Source: Candidatus Nomurabacteria bacterium
GTDB lineage: Bacteria > Patescibacteriota > Minisyncoccia > Phycocordibacterales > UBA9973
Length of the DNA stretch: 8,203 nt
NCBI GenBank assembly: GCA_943356425.1
Contig: CALRFE010000026.1
Span: 1 to 8,203, forward strand
Direction of reading: 5' to 3'
Below are positions 1 through 5,661 of this stretch, piece by piece. The translations under genes and the position numbers were made by a program. The first letter of the stretch is position 1. Each line of letters opens with the position of its first letter. The notes under the pieces are model-generated. The model saw only the letters and a list, made by a program, of their open reading frames with translations, was not told the origin of the DNA and did no database searches.

Positions 1-496
1 CGACACTGTCTTCAGCAGCATTCGCGATCTCAGAATCGAGCTCAGACATCGCCTGGTCAACCTCGCCAGAAAGGCCTTTGTAATTGTTGAGCACTAGCAT
101 GAAGTCGGTCTGGGTGATCAGATAATATTGGAACGGCACATTCATCTTTGCTGTAATAAAACGGAGCGCATCGGTCGCTTGGATATTTTCTGGATCAACG
201 ATACCGACTTCGAGCACGCCATCATTTATTGCGAGTGGCACGAAACGATAATGTCGAGCGGAGTCTTCGGGAATATATTTGAGTACATCGAAAGAGACCG
301 ACTTCGGGTCTACTTTTTTGGAGGGAATACCGAACGATTTTGATCGAGCATCGAGGATCGTCTTCTCAGAAATGCCAGCATCGACGAGCGCTCGATCGAT
401 ATCTCCTTCATACTTCTCATTGGCCGCTTTTATGATAAGCGGAAGCTTAGTATCAGAAACTATGCCTTGTTGTACAAGTTCGTCGACAAAACTCAT
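1..496 (-). CDS. pilB: Type IV pilus assembly ATPase PilB/GspE, N-terminal part (runs off left edge)
   Basis: The first 165 residues of a GspE/PilB-family secretion ATPase; the rest, including the Walker A and B motifs, lies beyond position 1. In the family this cytoplasmic hexamer powers pilin extraction and pilus extension. The visible part matches the MshEN (T2SSE N-terminal) module: a helical segment at about residues 1-55 followed by a region with 'KSFGIP' (54-59), 'YIPEDSARHYRFVPLA' (74-89) and 'VGIVDPENIQATDALRF' (97-113). PilT-type retraction ATPases usually lack this module, so PilB is favoured. The ATG at 496 lies 22 nt after the PilP-like stop and has no Shine-Dalgarno sequence in front of it. 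It is the last visible gene of the pilN-pilB transcription unit. The assignment rests on the N-terminal domain and the gene order only. Confidence 0.88.
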   Translation of the reverse strand, partial: MSFVDELVQQGIVSDTKLPLIIKAANEKYEGDIDRALVDAGISEKTILDARSKSFGIPSKKVDPKSVSFDVLKYIPEDSARHYRFVPLAINDGVLEVGIVDPENIQATDALRFITAKMNVPFQYYLITQTDFMLVLNNYKGLSGEVDQAMSELDSEIANAAEDSV

Positions 497-518
497 AGAT
501 CATTTTTGAAGGACATGA

Positions 519-884
519 TTAACGAGTCGTGCCCGGAATCTGCTTCGGTGGCACAACTACATCTTGTCCGACAGGAGCAAATGGATTCGGGCGTCCGACA
601 TTTTTTGGCTCTTCAAGCACGACCGTGTAATCTTTGAGCGATTTATATGAGGTGTTATCAAAAATAGAAGTGTTCAATTTTATCGCTTTCAAGTTGAGCA
701 ACATCTGCAAGAATTCACCACCGACATCTTGGTCTGCAGTCACAATGTTTGAAGCGCCTGTGGAAGTCGTGAGCCCGCCGAGCGATACTCCGACTGCACC
801 GGGTTTGACGACGAACTCATAGCTCGCAAGAGCAATTGCGGCAAGGACGATGAGGATGATGACTGCTTTGATGATCTTTGACAT
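519..884 (-). CDS. Small membrane-anchored PilP-like pilus assembly protein
   Basis: A 121-residue protein with one N-terminal membrane helix (about residues 4-25) and a short extracytoplasmic part. It sits between PilO and PilB, where pilP stands in proteobacterial pilMNOP clusters. Near the C-terminus is 'GRPNPFAPVG' (97-106), which resembles the proline-rich 'RDPF' type segment of PilP proteins. The segment at residues 54-92 ('VGGEFLQMLLNLKAIKLN' onward) could be a small folded core. No lipobox cysteine is present, so unlike classical PilP it would be held by the helix rather than by a lipid. The ATG follows the pilO stop by 4 nt (TAA-ATTT-ATG) with no Shine-Dalgarno sequence. What is seen: topology, position, motif. 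What is inferred: that it fills the PilP role. It could be a CPR-specific pilus component of separate origin. Confidence 0.6.
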   Translation of the reverse strand: MSKIIKAVIILIVLAAIALASYEFVVKPGAVGVSLGGLTTSTGASNIVTADQDVGGEFLQMLLNLKAIKLNTSIFDNTSYKSLKDYTVVLEEPKNVGRPNPFAPVGQDVVVPPKQIPGTTR

Positions 885-888
885 AAAT

Positions 889-1461
889 TTAATTCTTGAG
901 CCAGTAAGTTCTGACTTTGACCGTAAATTTATAAATGCCGGTACCAGAAGAAATCTTGTCCGTTGAAAAGATTATTGATGTTATGTCGATGATGCGGAGG
1001 CTTTTCTCAAGTTCATTCAAGAATTGAGTGAAATTGCCATACGTCGAAGCGACTGAAAATTCAAGATCGAAGATGCCGTAATCTTTTTGTCCAGCAACTG
1101 CGGCTGAAGCGCTCTGCGCTCCCTTCGTCGTACTTTTTGGTACATCGAACTTTATATCCTGTGCGACAAGACCGAATCGTTTTGCAACACCTTGCGTGTC
1201 GAGAATGAGCGGAATATTGTTCACGTCATCCGGCATCATCTTCAATAGACGAGTCCTGTCTTCTTCACTGATCGCATCATACGTCGTAGTGAGTTGATTG
1301 ATGGTCTCATCCAATTGTCTAACATTTGCGAGCGCTTCCTCTTGGGCTGCTCGTTTGATGCGGAGCTCGCCGATCGCGTGATAGGTCGGTTGGATATAGG
1401 AGAAAAAGAGCACAATAGCGATGGCAACAAGGACACTTGGAAAGATGTAGCGGAAAAGCAT
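889..1461 (-). CDS. pilO: Type IV pilus inner-membrane platform protein PilO
   Basis: A 190-residue protein with the PilO architecture: a short cytoplasmic start, one membrane helix (about residues 5-22), a coiled-coil stretch (30-75, rich in E, Q, K and R) and a ferredoxin-like domain to the end. The domain pattern includes 'LILDTQGVAKRFGL' (85-98), 'LEFSVASTYGNFTQFLNELE' (133-152) and a final strand ending 'FTVKVRTYWLKN', a typical PilO finish. In the family PilO pairs with PilN on the outer face of the cytoplasmic membrane and links the PilM-PilB motor to the pilus. The ATG lies 3 nt after the pilN stop (TAA-TTT-ATG) without a Shine-Dalgarno sequence, which suggests coupled translation. 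An Ala/Ser-rich linker (about 112-125) interrupts the domain. Length is close to the family norm. Confidence 0.85.
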   Translation of the reverse strand: MLFRYIFPSVLVAIAIVLFFSYIQPTYHAIGELRIKRAAQEEALANVRQLDETINQLTTTYDAISEEDRTRLLKMMPDDVNNIPLILDTQGVAKRFGLVAQDIKFDVPKSTTKGAQSASAAVAGQKDYGIFDLEFSVASTYGNFTQFLNELEKSLRIIDITSIIFSTDKISSGTGIYKFTVKVRTYWLKN

Positions 1462-1464
1462 AAA

Positions 1465-2223
1465 TTAATTTTGCGCACCAGCAGTACCGCTAGTGGAATT
1501 AGTATTGGTAGTAGGAGCCGGAGCAGGACCTCCCGTCGTGGATCCAGTAGTGGTACCAGTAGTAGCTGATTCTGGGGTAGTCGTTGGAGCTGTTGGGACC
1601 GGAATAAGAGATGCTTCAAGACGCGCGAGTGCTTCGCCATAATTTACATAATGCGGATCAACTGAAAAGGTGAGATCAAAGATGATCTTTTTTTGTGCAT
1701 CAATGACAAAATTTGAAAAGACAGGATCGTGGAAATATTTACTATCGGTCAGCTTGTCAGTGAGCTTGAATGACTGCTGTGCGATCGCCTCAAAATTGTC
1801 CGCACGCCCGGTCATCTTTATCTGGACATTCGGCGTACCACCGACGTTGGTCGCAACATCAGAAAAACGAGTAAACTGGATCGATTTCAATGTCGCATCT
1901 TGGATCGCCTGAAAGACAGGCACGATGGTTATGTGATTTGAGAGGACTTCCTGGCTCGCATTCAAACGACGGCTTGCGAGCGTGAGCTTGTCGATGGTCG
2001 GCTGTTCGAAACGATCTTTCGCTGCTTGCAACTGTTTGTTCGCATCGTTGATGCTCCGTACGATCGATGCTTTATTGAAACCGACAATACCTGACGCGAC
2101 AAGTGCCGCAAAGAAAATGATCGTTGCTAAAAAAACGAGTACCGACACCGGCTGGGATTGTCCCGCTCGATCTTCGACAACCGGTTTTTTAGGTATGAAT
2201 GATGTTTGAAACTGTGGTTCCAT
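1465..2223 (-). CDS. pilN: Type IV pilus assembly protein PilN with a low-complexity C-terminal tail
   Basis: A 252-residue protein with a cytoplasmic N-terminus of about 26 residues, one membrane helix (27-49), a helical stretch (51-95) and a ferredoxin-like domain (about 98-190, with 'VPVFQAIQDATLKSIQF' at 101-117). This is the PilN layout; PilN joins PilM in the cytoplasm through its N-terminus and pairs with PilO outside. 'FIPKKP' at 9-14 may correspond to the short PilM-binding segment of PilN, but this is uncertain. From about residue 209 the chain becomes a Thr/Gly/Ser/Pro-rich tail of roughly 44 residues with no predicted fold, which ordinary PilN proteins lack. The ATG at 2223 has no Shine-Dalgarno sequence. 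It is the first gene after the hairpin at 2404-2450, so it probably has its own promoter. Confidence 0.83.
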   Translation of the reverse strand: MEPQFQTSFIPKKPVVEDRAGQSQPVSVLVFLATIIFFAALVASGIVGFNKASIVRSINDANKQLQAAKDRFEQPTIDKLTLASRRLNASQEVLSNHITIVPVFQAIQDATLKSIQFTRFSDVATNVGGTPNVQIKMTGRADNFEAIAQQSFKLTDKLTDSKYFHDPVFSNFVIDAQKKIIFDLTFSVDPHYVNYGEALARLEASLIPVPTAPTTTPESATTGTTTGSTTGGPAPAPTTNTNSTSGTAGAQN

Positions 2224-2257
2224 GAATTGCTATATACCATTGTACTATGCTCGACAA
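2223..2257 (-). promoter_or_regulatory. Possible pilN promoter giving a very short or no leader
   Basis: Read on the minus strand, a TACAAT box (2239-2244) matches the -10 consensus in 5 of 6 positions and would start transcription near 2232, about 8 nt before the pilN ATG. Its -35 region is poor. An overlapping option is TTGTCG (2252-2257) with a 15-nt spacer to TATATA (2231-2236), which would start the RNA at the ATG itself. A promoter here is expected because a terminator-like hairpin cuts pilN off from pilM. The exact boxes are uncertain. Confidence 0.3.
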
Positions 2258-2403
2258 AGACTGCATAGTCTCAGTTGGGGGAAAACGGCTCGCTCAGGTC
2301 TCCCAAGCGAAAACGCGCTAAAGTGTTGCTACATTTTTTCTATGCTCGCACCGACATGCTCCGCAATGTTTTCGCCTGGGGACCCTCGCTCACTACTGGA
2401 GGA
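2224..2403. other. Structured pilM-pilN intergenic element of unknown function
   Basis: About 180 bases lie between pilN and the hairpin, with no convincing gene. Arms 2298-2314 and 2368-2383 pair over 16 bp with one G.U pair and one bulge and enclose about 53 nt. Next to pilN, ACTATGC (2244-2250) and GCATAGT (2263-2269) form a perfect 7-bp stem. CTATGCTCG occurs twice (2245-2253 and 2340-2348), and related CTCGCTCA motifs flank both outer arms (2289-2296 and 2384-2392). Short reading frames cross it in several frames but show no protein-like composition. It could be an mRNA leader for pilN, a small RNA ended by the neighbouring hairpin, or a multicopy intergenic repeat of this genome. Confidence 0.5.
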
Positions 2404-2450
2404 ATACAAAAAAGCGGAGCGCGCCTGCGGCGCGCTCCGCTTTTTTGTAT
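2404..2450. terminator. Strong bidirectional intrinsic terminator between pilM and pilN
   Basis: A perfect inverted repeat with 21-nt arms at 2404-2424 and 2430-2450 and a 5-nt loop (CTGCG, itself able to close one more C-G pair). The GC-rich core (GCGGAGCGCGC pairing with GCGCGCTCCGC) is flanked by A6 on one side and T6 on the other, so it has the form of an intrinsic terminator on both strands. On the minus strand it begins 22 nt after the pilM stop codon and would end or attenuate the pilM transcript before pilN. On the plus strand it would end any transcript coming from the 2224-2403 element. Confidence 0.85.
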
Positions 2451-2471
2451 AAATATATATTTGTGTATTTT

Positions 2472-3611
2472 TTAGAGTTCAAGTTTTCGGAGTGCGACAC
2501 CGACAGCAACAGAAAACAGCGGACCAGTCGAACGGAGTACTGGTTCAAGAAATGCAGGCGCTTCTGTTTTTGCAAACGGCGTAGCAAGAACGATCTCAGT
2601 CTTTTCTCCGAATGCACTGCGCGCGAACGCGTCGAAACCTTTCATCGTAGCACCACCGCCGGTGAAAATGACTTTTGTGAGTGTCGTTGCATTTCGTCTT
2701 TCATAGGTCTCAGCAACGATCCTGATCTCAGAAAGAATATATTCGATCGAGGCTTGGACGATCTCAAGGACTTTCGGATCACCGGCGCCGGTGATCCCGT
2801 AGGTGCGCTTCATTTCTTCAGCTTTGATGAACGGGATCGCGAGCGCATTTGCAATAAGAGAAGTGATATCAAAACCACCCCGATTAACAACATGGAAACT
2901 GCGGATCGTACCATCTTCAACAACGGAAAGTTTTGTCTTTGACGCACCCATATCGACGAGCAGTACAGTTCCCTTTTCTCTACCGAACGACGAACGAATA
3001 GAACTGAATGCTTCGATCTCAAAAAATTCTGTCTCGATGGCCGCTTTTTGCGCGACCGTCGTGAATCGTTCGATCGTATCATTGTGCACTGCCACGATCA
3101 AAATATCCGTCTTGGGAGGAGGCGGAAGCGGTGCGCCCGGCGTATTGGACGCTTCTTCTCTATGCATGAGAGCATGCGGATCTTTCGGAATGACCATGTA
3201 ATCGAGCGTCACTTCAGTGATCGGCACGGGGATGTATTTGCGCGCTTCGATCGGCACGACCGATGGTAATGTTTTTTCATCGAGTCCGGCAGGAAGCTCG
3301 ATCAAGAAGAGCAGGCTCGATGCGGACGGCATCGCGAGCGCTCCGGTCTTTGTCGTTGCTCCTGATTCACGGATGACATCTGTGAGTGCTTGCGCGATCG
3401 TTTCTGCGGGAAGATTGGTTATCGCACCGATATCAAGACCAGCGTACGGGCCGAGTTCGAGCGAGCCGTATGTCTCAAGAAATGCTTTGCCCGCCTTCCG
3501 TTTCATCTGTATGATCTTGATCGACGAGGTGCCGATATCAATACCAATGACGCTCGCTTCGAGCGAGCCGACAAAAGTATTTCCAAATAATTTCTTGAGC
3601 GGATTGAACAT
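2472..3611 (-). CDS. pilM: Type IV pilus assembly protein PilM (actin-like ATPase)
   Basis: A 379-residue actin-fold protein of the PilM/FtsA group. The first phosphate loop is 'GIDIGTSSIKIIQM' (23-36), the second 'LLVDMGASKTKLSVV' (217-231), and the adenosine motif 'VIFTGGGATMKGF' (314-326). 'PIEARKYIPVPITEVTLDY' (120-138) is a very typical PilM segment. In the family PilM binds ATP in the cytoplasm, holds the PilN N-terminus and links the PilNO platform to the PilB motor. A Pro/Ala-rich insertion lies at about 153-167 (near 'PGAPLPPPP'). The ATG at 3611 faces divergent comF across 116 bases and has no Shine-Dalgarno sequence. The gene is followed within 22 nt by a terminator, so it may be transcribed apart from pilN-pilB. 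Codons for residues 272-279 (GITGAGDP) form a perfect 22-bp palindrome. Confidence 0.92.
   Translation of the reverse strand: MFNPLKKLFGNTFVGSLEASVIGIDIGTSSIKIIQMKRKAGKAFLETYGSLELGPYAGLDIGAITNLPAETIAQALTDVIRESGATTKTGALAMPSASSLLFLIELPAGLDEKTLPSVVPIEARKYIPVPITEVTLDYMVIPKDPHALMHREEASNTPGAPLPPPPKTDILIVAVHNDTIERFTTVAQKAAIETEFFEIEAFSSIRSSFGREKGTVLLVDMGASKTKLSVVEDGTIRSFHVVNRGGFDITSLIANALAIPFIKAEEMKRTYGITGAGDPKVLEIVQASIEYILSEIRIVAETYERRNATTLTKVIFTGGGATMKGFDAFARSAFGEKTEIVLATPFAKTEAPAFLEPVLRSTGPLFSVAVGVALRKLEL
2776..2797. repeat. Perfect 22-bp palindrome inside pilM
   Basis: GGATCACCGGC (2776-2786) is followed directly by its reverse complement GCCGGTGATCC (2787-2797). It lies within codons for GITGAGDP, just after 'EEMKRTY', at a point where PilM homologues usually vary in sequence. 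There is no T tract, so it is not a terminator. It is one of three perfect palindromes inside genes of this window. Confidence 0.8.
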
Positions 3612-3629
3612 GGGGAAGATTAAGGATAC

Positions 3630-3705
3630 AAGAGAAGAGATTAAAGAGAATACAGAAATGAAGAAAAGTTAAATTTTTTATCTCTTCTCTTTACTCTTTT
3701 CTCTT
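3630..3705. repeat. Purine/pyrimidine inverted repeat in the pilM leader
   Basis: Arms 3630-3650 (purine-rich) and 3685-3705 (pyrimidine-rich) can pair over 21 positions with two mismatches around a loop of about 34 nt. A second register exists: AGAGAAGAGAT (3631-3641) pairs perfectly with ATCTCTTCTCT (3680-3690). The repetitive AGA/TCT composition allows slipped pairings. In a pilM transcript starting near 3704 this would fold in the leader, close to the start codon. Confidence 0.6.
3676..3692 (+). repeat. Direct repeat copy 1, upstream of comF
   Basis: A 17-nt sequence, TTTTATCTCTTCTCTTT, identical to 4438-4454 on the same strand. The two copies bracket comF and are each followed by a further imperfect TCTTTTCTCT/TCTCTTCTCT unit. 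The low complexity makes repeated emergence by slippage possible, but a 17-nt exact match on both sides of one gene is notable. Confidence 0.6.
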
Positions 3706-3718
3706 ACGTTAGTATATC
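3690..3718 (+). promoter_or_regulatory. Possible comF promoter, near-leaderless
   Basis: TTTACT (3690-3695) and TATATC (3713-3718) each match their consensus in 4 of 6 positions and have the optimal 17-nt spacing. The start would fall about 3724-3727, so comF (ATG at 3728) would have almost no leader. The -10 overlaps the proposed pilM extended -10 on the other strand, so the two promoters could exclude each other. Confidence 0.3.
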
Positions 3719-3719
3719 A
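3711..3719 (-). promoter_or_regulatory. Extended -10 element for pilM
   Basis: On the minus strand this reads TGATATACT, an extended -10 element (TG-N-TATACT, 5 of 6 in the hexamer). No good -35 is visible, as is common for extended -10 promoters. Transcription would start near 3704, leaving a leader of roughly 93 nt before the pilM ATG. That leader contains nearly the whole purine/pyrimidine hairpin. Confidence 0.4.
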
Positions 3720-3727
3720 TAGAGGGC

Positions 3728-4414
3728 ATGTTTTTACAGCGTATTTCTGAACATGTGGCACGAGCGCGTTTTTTTATTTTCGATTTTTTATTTCCGACCG
3801 AATGCTTGCATTGTGGACGTTCCAGCGTCCGATTTTGTGAATCATGTCTTGCGAAGTTCATACATACACCTGAGGAGATACATCCGGGGGTCTTTGCGCT
3901 TTTTTCGTACCCAGATCCTAGTATACGAAAAAGTTTGCGTCTTTTGAAGTACGGGCGTTCAAGAGAAATTGCACATATCTATGGCAAGCTCGTGTTCGAA
4001 GCGCTCTTTGAATGGTATGCGGATGATGCACCGTTTCGAGGGAATAAATCTGGAGAAAAAATTCTCATCGTACCGATTCCCCTTTCAAAGAGCCGTATGC
4101 GAAGTCGTGGATTCAATCAAAGTGAAGAAATTGCGCGCGCGATCACACACGCGCCCGAAAATACACTTTTCACATGCGATCCGCACGCACTTTCAAAAAC
4201 AAAAGACACTCCGAGTCAGGTATCGATAAAAAACCGGACGAAGCGAATTAAAAATTTAGTCGGCGCATATTATGCAAATGCCGAGCGCGTTCGCGCTCGG
4301 CACATCATCGTCATCGATGATATCACCACCACCGGCGCAACGTTCGCCGAAGCTCGTCGCGCCTTAAAAAAAGCCGGTGCGAAGAAAGTGATTTGTATCG
4401 CCGTAGCCCACTGA
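3728..4414 (+). CDS. comF: ComF family phosphoribosyltransferase-like competence protein
   Basis: A 228-residue ComFC/GntX-type protein. Near the N-terminus is a four-cysteine zinc site (C26 and C29 in 'ECLHCG', C37 and C40 in 'FCESC'). Then come 'ALFSYPDPSIRKSLRLLKYG' (57-76), 'VPIPLSKSRMRSRGFNQSE' (115-133, with the RGFNQ signature), 'KTKDTPSQVSIKNRTKRIKN' (157-176) and the PRPP-binding loop 'VIDDITTTGAT' (195-205). All family landmarks are present and the length is normal. The family is needed for natural transformation in several bacteria, working in the cytoplasm with ComFA/DprA after DNA uptake. Its place next to pilus genes fits that role. It stands alone on the plus strand, divergent from pilM, and ends with TGA. 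Codons 185-191 (AERVRAR) form a long palindrome. GAGGG lies only 1 nt before the ATG, too close for a normal ribosome binding site. Confidence 0.9.
   Translation: MFLQRISEHVARARFFIFDFLFPTECLHCGRSSVRFCESCLAKFIHTPEEIHPGVFALFSYPDPSIRKSLRLLKYGRSREIAHIYGKLVFEALFEWYADDAPFRGNKSGEKILIVPIPLSKSRMRSRGFNQSEEIARAITHAPENTLFTCDPHALSKTKDTPSQVSIKNRTKRIKNLVGAYYANAERVRARHIIVIDDITTTGATFAEARRALKKAGAKKVICIAVAH
4279..4302. repeat. Perfect palindrome inside comF
   Basis: TGCCGAGCGCG (4279-4289) and CGCGCTCGGCA (4292-4302) are exact reverse complements separated by TT. They encode AERVRAR just before the PRPP-loop strand. No T tract follows, so this is not a terminator. The inner GAGCGCG / CGCGCTC core is shared with the terminator hairpin at 2404-2450. 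Confidence 0.8.
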
Positions 4415-4437
4415 AAAATAATTCTTCGGCAATTCTC

Positions 4438-4454
4438 TTTTATCTCTTCTCTTT
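4438..4454 (+). repeat. Direct repeat copy 2, downstream of comF
   Basis: The second copy of the 17-nt repeat at 3676-3692. It lies at the convergent junction of comF and the ATP-grasp gene and covers the last codons and stop of the latter, so it encodes part of the charged C-terminal end (MKEKR). The 25-base gap 4415-4439 holds no convincing terminator. Confidence 0.6.
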
Positions 4455-5660
4455 CATCTCTTCTCTATATATGTAGTCCCACACGTATCCCGCAATGTTT
4501 TTGGGTGTACCAACGAGTGGACTGTGGTGTAAATTGATGAACGGCAGAGCGTTACATTCGATGATTCCCCATTTTTGCGTATCAGGATCGCGCATAATGT
4601 CTTCGATTATGAAATCAAATCCAAGAATTGGATCGTCGACGGTTTTCGCTGCTTGTTCAAGATATGAAATAATTTTTGGATGCGTGGTCTCGGTCACTTC
4701 AGCGCTTGAACCGCCATACGATAGTCCTATTTTTTCCGAAAGATCAATCGTCTTTCCATTTTGTAAAATAGTCTCGAACGTATATTCCTGTCGCGCGAGA
4801 AAATCTTCCATCATGTGATTTATCTCTGCATCTTTGACGCGCGGATCTTTTGTTTCATTTTTCATGCGCGCGAGTTCTACTATAGTATGTACGCCATCGC
4901 CTGTGATCCGCGGTGGATCACCGCCCAAGATGCCACGTACGATGCCGTCAATCACCGTCCCGCGATAGACAGCTCCGGTCAAATGTTCTTCCATAATAAA
5001 ATATCTGCACATTCTTTGGGCGATCTTGATCGCTTTTTTGAGATCTGCTTCATTCGAAATGAACGTCGTCGTGTGTCTTCCACGCGAACCGAGCCGTGGT
5101 TTTACGATGACCGGTTTTGAGAGGCTGTGGAATACTTGGCGCGCTTTTTCATAGGAAGAAAAACTGCCACCATTCGGTACTGGAATATTTGCTTCGCGTA
5201 ATCTTTTCTTCAGAACTGCCTTGTCGTCCATCCACGCGAGTGCTGGATTATCCGCACCTTGTTTTCGCGGAAGACCGGAGAAATAAAAATATTTGTCAGT
5301 GGGTAAAAACCGTGCGCGAAAAAGATCGGTCGGTTTTCCAAGAAATCGTAAATTTTGCATATCAATTCCGCGCTTCACTGCTTCTTCCCAAAGCACGCGT
5401 CCGCGTGTGATCGGTGCCGTTTGCACGTCGTCAGAAAAAGTGATGACATGCAAAAAGACGGCGAGGTCAAGCAATCGCATGATGAGCCACTCGCCCAATG
5501 AATATCCTGGACGTGCAATACGCGAACGCAAAAAGCGTTCCTGAAAATCAGTCGTTGCGACCGTTATTGTCGATTCAATGCGCGAGAGTGTATGCGATGG
5601 CGTCTGATTGGCACCGCAGTACAGACATTTTTTCTTATTTGATGAAAATGGGTTCCACAT
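4440..5660 (-). CDS. Cyanophycin-synthetase-like ATP-grasp ligase
   Basis: A 406-residue ATP-grasp enzyme; the family joins a carboxylate to an amine through an acyl phosphate. Landmarks: 'DKAVLKKRLREANIPVPNG' (146-164), 'PVIVKPRLGSRGRH' (183-196, with ATP-binding K187), 'RITGDGVHTI' (251-260), 'LSYGGSSAEVTETTHP' (313-328) and the metal site 'GFDF...GIIECNALPFINLHHSP' (347-381, E368 and N370). The order and the GDGxxTI and GGSSAExTExxHP segments are closest to the ATP-grasp half of cyanophycin synthetase; the Mur-ligase half is absent. N-terminal 'KKCLYCGANQTPSH' (C12, C15, possibly H23) may bind zinc. The start was set at ATG 5660, 1 nt after the racemase stop; an upstream TTG at 5675 is less likely. 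Substrates cannot be read from sequence. An amino-acid ligase making a D-amino-acid-containing product is inferred from the adjacent racemase. Confidence 0.82.
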   Translation of the reverse strand: MWNPFSSNKKKCLYCGANQTPSHTLSRIESTITVATTDFQERFLRSRIARPGYSLGEWLIMRLLDLAVFLHVITFSDDVQTAPITRGRVLWEEAVKRGIDMQNLRFLGKPTDLFRARFLPTDKYFYFSGLPRKQGADNPALAWMDDKAVLKKRLREANIPVPNGGSFSSYEKARQVFHSLSKPVIVKPRLGSRGRHTTTFISNEADLKKAIKIAQRMCRYFIMEEHLTGAVYRGTVIDGIVRGILGGDPPRITGDGVHTIVELARMKNETKDPRVKDAEINHMMEDFLARQEYTFETILQNGKTIDLSEKIGLSYGGSSAEVTETTHPKIISYLEQAAKTVDDPILGFDFIIEDIMRDPDTQKWGIIECNALPFINLHHSPLVGTPKNIAGYVWDYIYREEMKEKR

Positions 5661-5661
5661 A

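Larger units (their letters stand above)
3612..3727. promoter_or_regulatory. Divergent pilM-comF control region
   Basis: These 116 bases separate the start codons of pilM (leftward) and comF (rightward) and must hold promoters for both, unless comF is read from elsewhere. Nearest comF is a TATA-like block (3711-3719) usable in either direction. Nearest pilM is a purine-rich tract on the plus strand followed by a pyrimidine-rich tract, forming the inverted repeat listed separately. A 20-codon frame on the plus strand (3610-3672) is low-complexity and is not counted as a gene. Confidence 0.55.

Noticed and set aside
2222..2475. Two plus-strand reading frames (2222-2452 and 2275-2475) across the pilM-pilN gap
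   Set aside because: They cross the structured element and the terminator hairpin, have no ribosome binding site and no protein-like composition. The first begins over the pilN start codon.
3610..3672. A 20-codon plus-strand frame rich in Lys and Glu overlapping the pilM start
   Set aside because: It arises from the purine-rich arm of the inverted repeat; low complexity and no supporting signals.
4415..4439. Possible terminator between convergent comF and the ATP-grasp gene
   Set aside because: No stem longer than 4 bp next to a T tract could be found.
5395..5408. CACGCG-TC-CGCGTG palindrome in the ATP-grasp gene
   Set aside because: Only 6-bp arms in GC-rich coding sequence; expected by chance.
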